NCBI GenBank assembly: GCA_004297445.1 | Contig: SCUK01000066.1 | Location: 1 to 35,102, forward strand | DNA from: Anaerolineae bacterium | Lineage (GTDB): Bacteria > Chloroflexota > Anaerolineae > Anaerolineales > UBA11579 | Direction of reading: 5' to 3' | Length of the DNA stretch: 35,102 bases | Part shown: positions 16,607 through 26,113 of the stretch, piece after piece | Position numbering within the stretch: position 1 is the stretch's first letter | Layout of the letters: every line of letters begins with the position of its first letter | The notes under the pieces: model-generated | Told to the model about the DNA's origin: nothing | Database searches by the model: none | The model's input: the letters and a program-made list of their open reading frames with translations, nothing else | Translations under genes and position numbers: made by a program

Positions 16607-17704
16607 TCAGTACTCGACGACCTGGATGCGGCTGCCAACCGTGCCCTGCACGGTCATGTCGCCGGGGTCATAGTTGACCGCTGGACGAGTCCAGCGCCAT
16701 ATCCATTTGGCGTCATCGGGCGTGACGTTCACACAGCCGCGCGAGGTCTTTTCGCCATAGTTGTTGTGCCAGAAGGTGGAATGGAAAGCGATGCCGTTGC
16801 CGATGAACAGGGTGGTGAAGCCCACCCCCGCCAGGTCCCAGCCGCCGCCGGTGGTGCCTCCGCTCATGTGCGCCGAGAGCATCTTGCGCCAGATGCGGTG
16901 GTTTTCGCCGGGGGGTGTGGCTGTGGAGTTGCCCTGCTCATCCACGTAATCCATGCCGGTGGAGCAGCGGCAGAAGAACACTTCCCGCCCCTCTTCAAAC
17001 GCTGAAACGGTCTGGTGATGCAGATTGACTTCAAGGTACTTGTCTTCGATGTCCGGGGTGATGGGCGCGACCTCTTCCGGCGTGACCTGCCGAAACGCCT
17101 GCGCCGGCCCCCAGAACACATCGCCGTAACCATAGCGCTCGTTGAGCCGGTACCATACCTGCCCTTCCGAGTTGGTAGCGATCTGGTCCACCCAGATGAC
17201 CTGGCTGTAATACAACCGCGGCAGCACGCCCAGTTCGTTCACGCGGTGCTTCACCGAAGGCGCGTAGGCGGAGGCGTTTTCCAGTTGCACATCCACAAAC
17301 GGCACGCTGACCTGCACCCACATGCCGGCCCCCAGGCTGGTTTCATACAGTTCGGTCACCGGCTCCTGCGGGACGTCATATACCGGCTGCAAGAGCGGCG
17401 ACCAGATATAGCCCTGCGGCGTTTCCACAAAGCGCTGGTTGGCGCGGTAGGGGTTGGTGCCGACGACTTCGCGCAGCCAGTCCACCAGATGGTCTTCATA
17501 CAACGGCGCGATTTCCGGCGCGGTGATGTCCGGCACGGCGCGCACGCTGATTTTGCCTTCGTTCACGCGACCCAATAGAGCTGAAGGCTCGGCCTGGGCG
17601 CGGGCGTTCAGCCACGGGCGCAGGCTGAGGCCCGCAGCGCCGAGCGCACCCAGTTTGAGGAATTCGCGCCGGGTGAGGCGCATGGAATAAGTGGGTCGGC
17701 TCAT
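16607..17704 (-). CDS. L,D-transpeptidase (YkuD domain) with Tat-type signal
   Basis: This 365-residue protein has an N-terminal twin-arginine signal ('LTRREFLKLGALGAAGLSL') suggesting folded export. The YkuD catalytic region is at the C-terminus: 'IAFHSTFWHNNYGEKTSRGC' with the catalytic Cys in 'SRGCVNV' and the His in 'FHSTFWH', close to the family's HGT...S.GC. L,D-transpeptidases make 3-3 cross-links in peptidoglycan or attach proteins to it. ATGs at 17704 and 17683 are both possible; the second begins exactly at MRLTRREF. It is followed by ccdA after 28 bases. Confidence 0.85.
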   Translation of the reverse strand: MSRPTYSMRLTRREFLKLGALGAAGLSLRPWLNARAQAEPSALLGRVNEGKISVRAVPDITAPEIAPLYEDHLVDWLREVVGTNPYRANQRFVETPQGYIWSPLLQPVYDVPQEPVTELYETSLGAGMWVQVSVPFVDVQLENASAYAPSVKHRVNELGVLPRLYYSQVIWVDQIATNSEGQVWYRLNERYGYGDVFWGPAQAFRQVTPEEVAPITPDIEDKYLEVNLHHQTVSAFEEGREVFFCRCSTGMDYVDEQGNSTATPPGENHRIWRKMLSAHMSGGTTGGGWDLAGVGFTTLFIGNGIAFHSTFWHNNYGEKTSRGCVNVTPDDAKWIWRWTRPAVNYDPGDMTVQGTVGSRIQVVEY

Positions 17705-18022
17705 ATCAGGGTTAAGACGCCCGCAACTTCAACGGTCTTACGGACGACTCGTTAAGCATACCATCACCGTCCCGGTCGGGTATCGGTAATTGGTAGGAAT
17801 AAAATCTTCTCACGCAAGGCCGCCAAGACACCAAGGAAAACCTCCATCACTTAACAATTGGGGCGAGGTTGACTTAACTTTGCATGAGACAGGTCTTGAG
17901 AGCCTAAAACCTTCTCACCAGGGCAACGCGACACAGGGGCCAACACCCTTCGTCTCTACCCTTCATATATTTGTTTTGGGGTTAGCTTTGCGTGAAATAG
18001 ATCTAAGGTTTTGCTTTCCCGT
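17705..18022. other. 318-bp intergenic region; AT-richer, no gene seen
   Basis: No credible coding frame or RNA gene is visible. It holds the second copy of the dispersed repeat (17809-17836) and lower-GC sequence around 17870-18010. A minus-strand TATGCT at 17755-17760 is a possible -10 box for the L,D-transpeptidase, without a clear -35. Confidence 0.4.
17809..17836 (+). repeat. Dispersed intergenic repeat, copy 2
   Basis: CTCACGCAAGGCCGCCAAGA and the next bases match 7737-7763 at 21 of 27 positions. The unit contains near-repeated short words (GCAAGGCC, GCCAAGAC, CCAAGG), as in the CAAAG-rich intergenic repeats of other genomes. Confidence 0.5.
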
Positions 18023-18952
18023 CTATCCCTGCACCGGCTGGTGTTCCACCACCAGTTCGGCATCCGGCTCCTGGGCGGTTGCCAGCGCCTGGTTGGCCTG
18101 CTCAATCAGGATATACAGCGGCTGGGGGTCGTCGCGGCGTGTGCAGGTGAAACCAGCGCGCACGTCCAACTGTACCCGCCCACCTTCCGGCGTGCTGATG
18201 CGGATGGTGGTCACCGAACGGGTGATGCGCTCCAGCACGGCGCGGGCATTCTCTGCTGCCGCGCCGGGCAGCATCAGTAGAAATTTTGCGCCAATCCAAC
18301 GGCCCACCAGGTCATAGATACGCACGTTGGCGCGCACCGCCCGCGCCACAAAACGCAGCGCCTGGTCGCGTACATCTGCCCCATACTCGCCGCGGATATC
18401 GTTCAGATTCCCGACTTCAATCAGCGCCACGCTGAGCGTCACGCCTTCCCGCTGGGCGCGGTTGAGTTCACCCAGCGCCCGCTCGTAAATCGCCTGGCGG
18501 TTGAGCACGCTGGTCAACTGGTCATACAGCGCAAGCGATTCGGATTGGCCGCTGCCCGCGTGGCTCAACCGCGTTTGCAGGGCAATGGTGCGCTCGGCGA
18601 TTTGCAGGCGCGCCAGCAGTTCATCCTCCACCACCGGGTTGAGGACGAAATCGCCCGGAATCGGCCCTAGCGAGTCGATGACGTTTTTGCGGCGCGCTTC
18701 GTCGGAGATAAAGATGATGTACGGGTAGGTTGGCAGGTCGGCGGCCAGCAGGCTGTTAATCAACTCAACCCCATCCACCGCCCCATGTTCGTAGGGGGCG
18801 ATGACAATGCGCACGGGGTCGTCCTCGATGTGCAGGGCGGTCATGGTCTCGTCAGCGGTCGTACTTTGCACAAGGTCAAACTCGCCCTGAGACAGGCACT
18901 TCGTCAGAAAGGCACGCTGGTCGGCATCGGGATGGAATATGAGGATTTTCAA
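18023..18952 (-). CDS. Receiver-like plus degenerate GGDEF-domain protein
   Basis: This 309-residue protein has a CheY-like domain at residues 1-125 (begins MKILIFHPDADQRAFL) and a GGDEF-like domain at about 145-300 ('YDQLTSVLNRQAIYERAL' is the canonical N-terminal helix). Both look inactive. The expected phospho-acceptor Asp is replaced in 'RIVIAPYEHGAVDGVEL', and the GG(D/E)EF signature reads 'GRWIGAKFLLMLPG'. So it probably does not make c-di-GMP; a binding or scaffold role is inference. Translation starts with TTG at 18952, with GGGAG 7 bases upstream. A -10 TATAAT is at 18994-18999. Confidence 0.8.
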   Translation of the reverse strand: MKILIFHPDADQRAFLTKCLSQGEFDLVQSTTADETMTALHIEDDPVRIVIAPYEHGAVDGVELINSLLAADLPTYPYIIFISDEARRKNVIDSLGPIPGDFVLNPVVEDELLARLQIAERTIALQTRLSHAGSGQSESLALYDQLTSVLNRQAIYERALGELNRAQREGVTLSVALIEVGNLNDIRGEYGADVRDQALRFVARAVRANVRIYDLVGRWIGAKFLLMLPGAAAENARAVLERITRSVTTIRISTPEGGRVQLDVRAGFTCTRRDDPQPLYILIEQANQALATAQEPDAELVVEHQPVQG

Positions 18953-18993
18953 TCTGAGGCTCCCGGTTGGATTGGGCAGTGTTTGCCACCTCC

Positions 18994-18999
18994 ATTATA
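18994..18999 (-). promoter_or_regulatory. -10 box upstream of the degenerate GGDEF gene
   Basis: TATAAT on the minus strand, about 41 bases before the TTG start; the -35 region is weak. Confidence 0.4.
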
Positions 19000-19043
19000 G
19001 GGAGTGTGCCGCGGCGAAACGTGCGAATTGCGTGGCAGGGGTG

Positions 19044-20324
19044 TTACATAAACCGGAACGTCAACGCGTACAGCACAGTCGCCACCAGCATCACCGCCAG
19101 CATCACCGGCAGGCCGGTCTTCAACCAGATGCGGCTGGTGATTTTGTGGCGGGTTTTTTCGCTGATGGACACGATGATGACGTTGGCCGTCGAACCGATG
19201 AGCGTGCCGTTGCCGCCGAAGCCCGCCCCCAGCGCCAGCGCCCACCACAACGGCGTGATGTCGATGCCCGTCATACCCAGATTCTGGATGATGGGAATCA
19301 TCAGGATGGTGAACGGGATGTTGTCCACCACCGCCGAAGTCAACGCCGACACCCACATGATGAAGATGCCGCGCAGCAGGGCATTCTGCGGCGACACGGC
19401 GATAAACGACTCGGCCACCCGGTCCAGCAGGCCGGAAGCCTCCACCCCGCCCACCGCCACGAACAGCGCCGCGAAGAACACTAGCACATGCCACTCCACA
19501 TCCTTGAGCGTCTTCTCGACATTGGGTTGCACCCACAACAACGCCATGGAGGCGCCGAACAGCGCCACGAACGCCGGGGCGACGTGCAATAGGTCATGCA
19601 GGAAGAACAGGGCGATGGTCACCCCCAGCACGATGAGCAGTTTGGCCAGCGACTTGCGGTCGCGCAGGACAGCTTTCTCATCCAGTTTGTAGAGCGCCTC
19701 CACGTTGGAGGATTTGACCGCCAGTTCTCGTCGGAACAGGCGGCGCATCAGGGCGACGGCCGCGACCAGCGCCACCAGCACGATGGGAGCAAGGCGCACC
19801 AGAAAGTCATTGAACGTCAGTCCGGCGGCCGAGCCGATGAGGATGTTGGGCGGGTCGCCGATGAGCGTTGCCACGCCGCCAGTGTTGGACAGCATCGCCT
19901 CGGCCAGCAATAACGGAATGGGGTTGATGCCAAGGATTTCGCAAATCAGCACCGTGACCGGCGCGATGAGCACCACCGTGGTCACGTTGTCGAGGAACAT
20001 CGAGGAGACGGTCGTGATGCCGCCCAGGATGAGCAACAGCCGCCACGGGTCACCCTTGGAGCGCTTGGCGGTGAATGTGGCCAGGTATTCGAAGAAACCG
20101 GTGTGCGACAGCATGGCGACGATGATCATCATCCCCATGAGCAGGCCGAGGGTGTTGAAGTCGATGGCCTCCAGCGCAGCCTCCTGGGTGTAGAAGCCGC
20201 GCCACAGCCCCACCGCCACCATCAGCGCCGCCCCCACCATGGCGATGATGGTCCGATGCACCTTTTCCGCCAGGATGGCGGCAAACGTCAGCAGGAATAA
20301 CCCACCGGAAAGGAAGTAATCCAT
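19044..20324 (-). CDS. ArsB/NhaD-type ion permease (IT superfamily)
   Basis: This 426-residue protein has 10-12 transmembrane helices. Motifs typical of the ArsB/NhaD/CitMHS superfamily are present: 'FLDNVTTVVLIAPVTVLI', 'NTGGVATLIGDPPNILIGS', 'SAVVDNIPFTILMIPII' and 'GAGFGGNGTLIGSTANVI'. The paired 'DN.T/DNIP' and 'GDPPN/GSTAN' repeats are the two halves of the inverted-repeat fold. The substrate may be Na+/H+, arsenite or a dicarboxylate; sequence alone does not decide. The frame extends to 20483 but the ATG at 20324 lies 5 bases after the CBS-protein stop and begins right at the first helix. It is paired with the CBS protein, a common regulatory partner. Confidence 0.85.
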   Translation of the reverse strand: MDYFLSGGLFLLTFAAILAEKVHRTIIAMVGAALMVAVGLWRGFYTQEAALEAIDFNTLGLLMGMMIIVAMLSHTGFFEYLATFTAKRSKGDPWRLLLILGGITTVSSMFLDNVTTVVLIAPVTVLICEILGINPIPLLLAEAMLSNTGGVATLIGDPPNILIGSAAGLTFNDFLVRLAPIVLVALVAAVALMRRLFRRELAVKSSNVEALYKLDEKAVLRDRKSLAKLLIVLGVTIALFFLHDLLHVAPAFVALFGASMALLWVQPNVEKTLKDVEWHVLVFFAALFVAVGGVEASGLLDRVAESFIAVSPQNALLRGIFIMWVSALTSAVVDNIPFTILMIPIIQNLGMTGIDITPLWWALALGAGFGGNGTLIGSTANVIIVSISEKTRHKITSRIWLKTGLPVMLAVMLVATVLYALTFRFM

Positions 20325-20329
20325 CGCCG

Positions 20330-20812
20330 TCAGTCTCTGGCCGGAAGTTTCAGCGTTGCCGTCAGAAACGCCCGTCCCACATCCACCCAGGAGGCGATGC
20401 CGATAACGCGCCCATCCTGCACCACCGGCAGGTCCACCAATTCGTGTTTTTCCATCACGGAAAGGGCGCGTGCCAGGGAGCAATCCTGTTCCACGCTCAC
20501 CGGCTCCTCCATCAGGTCATCCACCGGGCGGGCTAATTCGGCGCGGCTTTCTTCTTCAGAAGGCAGGGTGAGCGCGCCAAAATCAATCACGAAGTCGATG
20601 TTGTCCAGCAGGGAAACAAAGTCCGGCAGAAAGCGATGAATGATGTCGCTGAGCGATAGAGTGCCAATATGGCGACCCTCGGAGTCCAGCACCGGCAGGG
20701 TGCCGAATTTTCTTCCTACCATCAAGGCAACGGCATCAGTCAACGGTGCGCCGCTCTGGATGGTGAACACCTTGGTCTTCATCCAATTGGCAATCGTTTC
20801 ATTATTTGGCAT
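20330..20812 (-). CDS. CBS-domain pair protein
   Basis: This 160-residue protein is made of two CBS motifs: the first about residues 9-60 ('WMKTKVFTIQSGAPLTDAV', 'GTLPVLDSEGRHIGTLSLSD'), the second about 97-150 ('DDLMEEPVSVEQDCSLARAL', 'LVDLPVVQDGRVIGIASWVD'). CBS pairs bind adenine nucleotides and regulate partner proteins, here probably the ion permease 5 bases downstream. The frame opens further up to 21001, but the ATG at 20812 begins at the domain, and a -10 TATAAT lies at 20846-20851, inside the extension. Confidence 0.88.
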   Translation of the reverse strand: MPNNETIANWMKTKVFTIQSGAPLTDAVALMVGRKFGTLPVLDSEGRHIGTLSLSDIIHRFLPDFVSLLDNIDFVIDFGALTLPSEEESRAELARPVDDLMEEPVSVEQDCSLARALSVMEKHELVDLPVVQDGRVIGIASWVDVGRAFLTATLKLPARD

Positions 20813-20845
20813 ACAGGAACTCTCTTCGTTGGTGAATCTGCGGGG

Positions 20846-20851
20846 ATTATA
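20846..20851 (-). promoter_or_regulatory. -10 box for the CBS-permease operon
   Basis: TATAAT (6/6) on the minus strand, directly preceded by TG. Predicted transcription start near 20839, giving a 27-base leader with an AGAGAG stretch before the ATG. No strong -35. Confidence 0.55.
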
Positions 20852-20873
20852 CATGAGGGTTACATTAATGAAA

Positions 20874-20918
20874 GACACCCGATTTCTTAAGGACACTTGT
20901 GTCCCGAAATCGGGTGTC
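20874..20918 (-). terminator. Nested hairpin terminator after copA
   Basis: A 13-base stem, GACACCCGATTTC (20874-20886) with GAAATCGGGTGTC (20906-20918). Its loop contains a second hairpin, GGACAC-TT-GTGTCC. It lies between the copA stop (20949) and the promoter of the CBS gene, so it probably ends copper-operon transcription. The T-tract on the minus strand is short (TTTC), so the termination mode is not certain. Confidence 0.6.
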
Positions 20919-20948
20919 AAAAAATCGAAGCGAATTACCCGGCCTAGT

Positions 20949-23366
20949 TCAATCCAGTTTGCGGCCGCGCAATCGCAGGCTGTTCCCCACCACGAACACA
21001 TCGCTGAACGCCATCGCCCCCGCGGCCAGCATCGGGTTCAGGAGACCTGCCGCCGCCGAGGGGATGAGCAGGATGTTGTAGATGAACGCCCAGAACAGGT
21101 TTTGCTTGATGGCGCGCAGCGTCTGGCGGCTAAGGGCAATGGCACGCGGCACACCGCCCAACTCACCGCTAATCAGCACCACCGGCGCGGCGGCCATCGC
21201 CACGTCCGTGCCGGTGCCAATGGCGATACCGACATCGGCCTGTGCCAGCGCCGGAGCGTCGTTGATGCCATCGCCCACCATCGCCACCACATTGCCTTCG
21301 GCCTGCAGTTTTTTCACTTCGGCAGCCTTGTCGCCGGGCAACACCTCGGCCAGCACCCGGTCCACGCCCACCAGTTTGCCAATCGCTTCGGCAGTGGCCC
21401 GGTTGTCGCCGGTGATCATCGCCACCTGCAGGCCCATGGCGTGCAGGCGGGCAATCGCGGCTTTTGAGCCTTCCTTAACCGTGTCGGCCACGGCGATAAC
21501 ACCCTGTACCCGGCCGTCCACGGCCACCAGCATGGCGGTCTTACCTTCATTCTGGAATCGCTCCACAGGCTCGTGCAGGCCGTTCAGGTCCATGCCGCGG
21601 GCGGCCATCATGCGCCGGTTGCCTACCGCCACCGGGCGGCCGTCCACCTCGGCGGAAACGCCATGCCCCACTTCAGCGGCAAAGCCTTGCGGCGCGGCCA
21701 GCGCCAGGCCGCGGGCATTCGCCTCGGCCCAGATGGCCTCGCCCAGCGGGTGCTCGCTGCCCTGCTCCACGCTGCCCGCCAGCCGCAGCAATTCGTCAGT
21801 ATCCATCGACGTGAAAACATCCGTCACGGCCGGTTGGCCGCGGGTAATGGTACCGGTCTTGTCCAGCACCACGACGTTGATTTTGCCGGCGCGTTCCAGC
21901 GCACCGCTGGATTTGAACAGGATACCCTGGCGCGCGCCTTCGCCGGTGCCCACCATCACCGCCATCGGCGTGGCCAGCCCCATGGCGCACGGGCAGGCGA
22001 TGACCAGCACCGCCACCGTATTAATGAGCGCGCGGGTAAAACCGTTCACCTCGGCGCTGACTGCAGGGGCGGGCAGCACGAAGAACCATACGAGAAACGT
22101 GATGAGGGCGATGACCAGCACAGCGGGTACAAAAATTGCCGAGACCTGGTCAGCCAGTTTCTGAATGGGGGCGCGGCTGCCCTGCGCCTCTTCCACCAGC
22201 CGGATGATTTGCGCCAGAGCGGTCTCCTTGCCCACCTGGGTGGCTTCGAAGCGTAGCAAGCCCAGTTTGTTGAGCGTCGCGCCGATGACCTTATCGCCGG
22301 GGCCTTTTTCAACAGGCAGCGATTCGCCGGTCAGCATCGATTCATCCACTGCCGAGCGGCCATCCACCACCACCCCGTCCACCGGGATTTTCTCGCCGGG
22401 GCGCACCAGGACCACATCGCCCACCCGCACGTCGTCGGCGGGCACTTCCATTTCCGCGCCATCACGCACCACACGGGCGGTCTTGGCGGTCAGCCCCATC
22501 ATTTTCTTAATGGCTTCGCTGGTGGCGCCTTTGGCTTTCGCTTCCAGATACTTGCCAACTTTCACCAGCGTGACGATGACCGCGCCGGTCTCAAAATACA
22601 CATGGCCGGGAATCAATCCAAGCATCACTGGGATGGAATAGAAATACGCCGCTGAAGAGCCCAGGGCGATGAGCGTATCCATATTGGCGGTGCTGTTGCG
22701 GGCCGCATTCAGGCCGCTCACGTAGTACTGCCAGCCGACGTAGAACTGCACCGGCGTGGCCAGAGCGAACATTGCCCAGTTGGTCCAGGCAGCGTGCGCC
22801 CAATGGCCCAGCAGGCCAAAATCGCGCGCCATGCTGAAAACGAACAACGGCACGGTGAACAGCAGGCCGGTAAGCATCAACCGGCGCTGGTGAGCTATCT
22901 CGCGCTCGCGGGAGGCGCGCTCGGCGTCTTCGGTCTCACCGCCAGTTTCGACAGCTTCAAAGCCGGCGGCTTTGACCGCTGCCCGCAGGTCGGCCTGGCT
23001 GAGTAGCGTGGGGATGTAACGCACGCGGGCGCGCTCGGTGGCGAAGGACACGCTGGCCTCCAACACGCCTTCCAGCCCTGCCAGCGCTTTTTCCAAACGG
23101 CGCGCGTCGTTGTCATCGCTCAACCGCTGGAGGGCGAAATCCGCCTCCCCGGCAGCGACGCCATACCCGGCGCGGGTGATGCGGTCAAGAAATTCCGGCA
23201 GCCCGGCCACAGCCGGGTCATATTCCACCGAGGCGCGCTCGGTGGTCAGATTCACCATCGCCGAGGAAACGCCATCCACTTTCTTGATGTTGCGCTCCAC
23301 CGCCGAAACGCAGTTGGCGCAGGTCATGCCGGTGATGGGAAGCGTGATTAGTTTGGTTTGGGTCAT
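20949..23366 (-). CDS. copA: CopA-type Cu(I)-exporting P1B-ATPase
   Basis: This 805-residue protein has a first heavy-metal-associated domain (residues about 5-70) with the copper motif GMTCANC (Cys16, Cys19). A second HMA-like domain (about 78-145) lacks CxxC. Then come eight helices with CPC at about 458-460, the TGES actuator loop ('[19 protein letters not shown]'), the [10 protein letters not shown] phosphorylation site and '[20 protein letters not shown]'. CPC-type ATPases pump Cu(I) out of the cytoplasm. The ATG overlaps the stop of the DoxX gene by 4 bases. Late helix motifs ('[19 protein letters not shown]') match the CopA group rather than zinc pumps. Confidence 0.95.
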   Translation of the reverse strand: MTQTKLITLPITGMTCANCVSAVERNIKKVDGVSSAMVNLTTERASVEYDPAVAGLPEFLDRITRAGYGVAAGEADFALQRLSDDNDARRLEKALAGLEGVLEASVSFATERARVRYIPTLLSQADLRAAVKAAGFEAVETGGETEDAERASREREIAHQRRLMLTGLLFTVPLFVFSMARDFGLLGHWAHAAWTNWAMFALATPVQFYVGWQYYVSGLNAARNSTANMDTLIALGSSAAYFYSIPVMLGLIPGHVYFETGAVIVTLVKVGKYLEAKAKGATSEAIKKMMGLTAKTARVVRDGAEMEVPADDVRVGDVVLVRPGEKIPVDGVVVDGRSAVDESMLTGESLPVEKGPGDKVIGATLNKLGLLRFEATQVGKETALAQIIRLVEEAQGSRAPIQKLADQVSAIFVPAVLVIALITFLVWFFVLPAPAVSAEVNGFTRALINTVAVLVIACPCAMGLATPMAVMVGTGEGARQGILFKSSGALERAGKINVVVLDKTGTITRGQPAVTDVFTSMDTDELLRLAGSVEQGSEHPLGEAIWAEANARGLALAAPQGFAAEVGHGVSAEVDGRPVAVGNRRMMAARGMDLNGLHEPVERFQNEGKTAMLVAVDGRVQGVIAVADTVKEGSKAAIARLHAMGLQVAMITGDNRATAEAIGKLVGVDRVLAEVLPGDKAAEVKKLQAEGNVVAMVGDGINDAPALAQADVGIAIGTGTDVAMAAAPVVLISGELGGVPRAIALSRQTLRAIKQNLFWAFIYNILLIPSAAAGLLNPMLAAGAMAFSDVFVVGNSLRLRGRKLD

Positions 23367-23866
23367 GAGGGTCTCCGATTTTGCAGCTTCGCGGCCTGTG
23401 GGTCATCCACCAGCGCGCCGCCGCGCACGGTGGCCCCAATCACGATGCCCGCGCTGATGAGGACGATATTCTTGAAGATGTACTGGCCCTCCAACGTGGG
23501 CGCGTAAGGGATGTGAACAAAGACCTCATGCGGCAGCAGGAACACGGGGGTAATCGTGCCGAGCATTTGCAGCCACAAGAGAAACAACGTACCCCGCAGG
23601 TACAGCCCGAAAATCAGCCCGATGCCGATGGCTGTCTCCCACGCTGCCAGCAGGTAGATGGAAATATCCGGCGGAATGAGGCCAAAGGTCAGCAATTCAA
23701 TGGTTCGGGTGGCCAGCCCGGTGGCCGGGCTGAGGCCTGGAAAGAACTTGAGCACTCCGAACCAGAAGAACACCAAACCCAGGCTCACCCGCAGGAGGGT
23801 CACGCCGTAGCGCGCCATCCAGCCGGTCAGCCGGGCATCAATCGAGTGAAATTTTTCAGTCAGCAT
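23363..23866 (-). CDS. DoxX-like membrane protein
   Basis: This 167-residue protein has four helices and the DoxX/DUF417-like features: '[19 protein letters not shown]' (first helix), '[20 protein letters not shown]', then '[15 protein letters not shown]' at the end. DoxX-type proteins are linked to quinone or thiol redox at the membrane; the precise role here is not known. The frame is open to 23953, but the ATG at 23866 is preceded by CAGGAGA 10 bases away, and the promoter at 23926-23953 lies within the extension. It is translationally coupled to copA, which ties it to copper stress. Confidence 0.75.
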   Translation of the reverse strand: MLTEKFHSIDARLTGWMARYGVTLLRVSLGLVFFWFGVLKFFPGLSPATGLATRTIELLTFGLIPPDISIYLLAAWETAIGIGLIFGLYLRGTLFLLWLQMLGTITPVFLLPHEVFVHIPYAPTLEGQYIFKNIVLISAGIVIGATVRGGALVDDPQAAKLQNRRPS

Positions 23867-23925
23867 ACTATAGCGTCTCCTGCAATGAAACTGCGATGGG
23901 TTGATGTGAGTATTCACTCGTCTGG

Positions 23926-23953
23926 ATGATAAAGTCTCCAGATCAAGGGTCAA
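23926..23953 (-). promoter_or_regulatory. Internal promoter for doxX-copA
   Basis: On the minus strand, -35 TTGACC (23953-23948), a 16-base spacer and -10 TATCAT (23931-23926). It overlaps the last codons of the CPH-type ATPase gene. Just downstream, at 23904-23918, lies the near-palindrome TGTGAGTATTCACTC, a possible operator (inference). The leader to the ATG at 23866 is about 53 bases. Confidence 0.6.
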
Positions 23954-26064
23954 GTCGTTGGCACAAGTTGAGCTCTGCGCAGGAACTGCGCGTTGATGGC
24001 CACAATGATGGTGCTCAGTGACATCAGGACCGCACCCAGCGCGGGCGAAAGCAGCAGTCCAAAACCCGCCAGCGCACCGGCCGCCAGCGGCAAGGCAACA
24101 ACATTGTAGCCTGTTGCCCAGATAAGATTTTGTATCATCTTGCGGTAGGTGGCACGGCTGAGGGTAAATATCTTCACGATATCCAGCGGATTGCTCTGCA
24201 CAAGGATGATGCCAGCCGACTCGACAGCCACATCTGTGCCGCTGCCAATGGCGATGCCGACATCCGCGCGTGCCAGAGCCGGCGCATCGTTCACGCCGTC
24301 CCCTACCATCGCCACGCGTTTTCCGGCAGCCTGCAATTCCGCGACGTGTTTATCCTTATCTTGCGGCAGCACTTCGGCAAACACGGTTTGGATGCCAAGT
24401 TGCGCGGCCACCGAGGCAGCCACCGCCTTGCTATCCCCGGTCAGCATGGCAACCGCAATGCCCATACCGCTAAGCGCTTCCACCGCGGCGCGGCTTTCCG
24501 GGCGGATGGCATCCGCCAGAGCGAAGGCCGCTACAGGCATTTCTTCCACCAGCAGGAAAACCACGGTCTGACCGGCAGAATCAGCCTTGCGCTGGAACTC
24601 CGCCAGGGCCGGGTTGAGCGCGGCCTTCAATAATTCCAGCAGGCGCGGCCCACCAAGATGAATCGCTTTGCCCTGCCAGCGGGCTTTCACCCCGCGGCCC
24701 TTGATAGCTTCAAACTCGGTGATGCTCACCGGCTGCATGCCTTTTGCTTTCACATACTCGCGTATCGCCTGGGCGATGATGTGTTCAGAATCGCCTTCGA
24801 TGGCCGCTGCCAGCCCGTACGCCTGCTGCTCGTCGAGACCATCCACCACACTCCCGACAACCCCCTGCTTGCCCTGGGTCAGCGTGCCGGTCTTGTCAAA
24901 CACCACCACGTCGATCTCGCGCGCTGCTTCTAATGCCCGCCGGTCGCGCACCAGGATGCCATTGCGCGCCGCCAGTGACGTGGAGATCGAGACCACCAGC
25001 GGAACGGCCAGCCCCAGCGCATGCGGACAGGCGATGACCAGCACCGTGACCACGCGCTGTAACGTATACAGGTCCAACCCGCGTGCGATCGTCCAACCGA
25101 TGGCAGTAAGGATGGCTACCGCGATTGCGACGTAGAACAACCATCCGGCAGCCTTGTCCGCCAACACTTGAGTGCGGGATTTGCTCTGCTGGGCATCGGC
25201 CACAAGGCGCATGATGCCCGCCAGCGCGGTTTGCTCGCCGGTCGCCAGCACCCGAATCCGCAGACTGCCATCGCCATTTATCGTCCCGGCGATGACTTTA
25301 TCGCCCGGCTTCTTTTTCACCGGGGCAGATTCACCGGTAAGCATGGCTTCGCTCACGTCCGACTCGCCCGAGGCCACTTCGCCATCTGCCGGGATGCTTG
25401 CGCCGGGGCGCACGAGGACCACATCGCCAGTTTGAAGGCTAGCAGCGGGCACAGTCTGCACCGCGTCGTGCGCGTCAATTCGCTCGGCAGTATCTGGCAT
25501 CAGTTTTGCCAATTCGTTCAGCGAGCCTGACGCCTGGCGTACCGAACGCATTTCCAGCCAGTGACCCAACAGCATGATGTCGATAAGCGTGACCAACTCC
25601 CAGAAAAAACTCTCGCCCAGGCCGAAGAAAACAGCCGCCAGACTGTAAATGAAAGACACCGAAATGGCGAGCGAAATCAGCAGCATCATGCCGGGCTGGC
25701 GATTGCGCAACTCCGGCCGCGCCATATCCAGAAACGGCAGCCCGCCATAGAGGAACACAGCCACGCCAAACAACGGCGCGACCCATTCATTGCCGGGAAA
25801 GCGCGGCGCGGAGAATCCAAACCACATCTGCAGCATTTCGCTGTAGGCCAGCACTGGCACGCTCAGGGCCAAAGACACCCAGAAACGGGTGCGGAACATC
25901 GTTTCGTGACCAGAATGGTCTGTATGCGCCGCGTTGTGTGCGTCGTGCGCCCCCTGACCCTGCGCCGGCGCATGGGCATGAGGATGAGGCTCGTGGTTTG
26001 TCTGCGCCGGCGGGTGCGCCCTCGTATCCTCTTTGGGCGGATGGTGATGTTGGTGGTCGTTCAT
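23950..26064 (-). CDS. copB: CopB-type P1B-ATPase with CPH motif and His-rich N-terminus
   Basis: This 704-residue protein starts with a histidine-rich tail of about 55 residues (HQHHHPPK, then [12 protein letters not shown]), a likely metal-binding region, instead of HMA domains. The transmembrane metal site is CPH at about 346-348 ('[16 protein letters not shown]'), typical of the P1B-3/CopB group that exports copper or silver. TGES ('[20 protein letters not shown]'), '[10 protein letters not shown]' and '[20 protein letters not shown]' are intact. An AAGGAAA ribosome-binding site precedes the ATG. It follows the cupredoxin lipoprotein by 49 bases. With CopA the locus has two pumps with different motifs. 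Confidence 0.93.
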   Translation of the reverse strand: MNDHQHHHPPKEDTRAHPPAQTNHEPHPHAHAPAQGQGAHDAHNAAHTDHSGHETMFRTRFWVSLALSVPVLAYSEMLQMWFGFSAPRFPGNEWVAPLFGVAVFLYGGLPFLDMARPELRNRQPGMMLLISLAISVSFIYSLAAVFFGLGESFFWELVTLIDIMLLGHWLEMRSVRQASGSLNELAKLMPDTAERIDAHDAVQTVPAASLQTGDVVLVRPGASIPADGEVASGESDVSEAMLTGESAPVKKKPGDKVIAGTINGDGSLRIRVLATGEQTALAGIMRLVADAQQSKSRTQVLADKAAGWLFYVAIAVAILTAIGWTIARGLDLYTLQRVVTVLVIACPHALGLAVPLVVSISTSLAARNGILVRDRRALEAAREIDVVVFDKTGTLTQGKQGVVGSVVDGLDEQQAYGLAAAIEGDSEHIIAQAIREYVKAKGMQPVSITEFEAIKGRGVKARWQGKAIHLGGPRLLELLKAALNPALAEFQRKADSAGQTVVFLLVEEMPVAAFALADAIRPESRAAVEALSGMGIAVAMLTGDSKAVAASVAAQLGIQTVFAEVLPQDKDKHVAELQAAGKRVAMVGDGVNDAPALARADVGIAIGSGTDVAVESAGIILVQSNPLDIVKIFTLSRATYRKMIQNLIWATGYNVVALPLAAGALAGFGLLLSPALGAVLMSLSTIIVAINAQFLRRAQLVPTT

Positions 26065-26113
26065 CGGTTTCCTTGGGTTTGATTTCTTAATCAGCAGTAG
26101 CTGATTTCATTTG

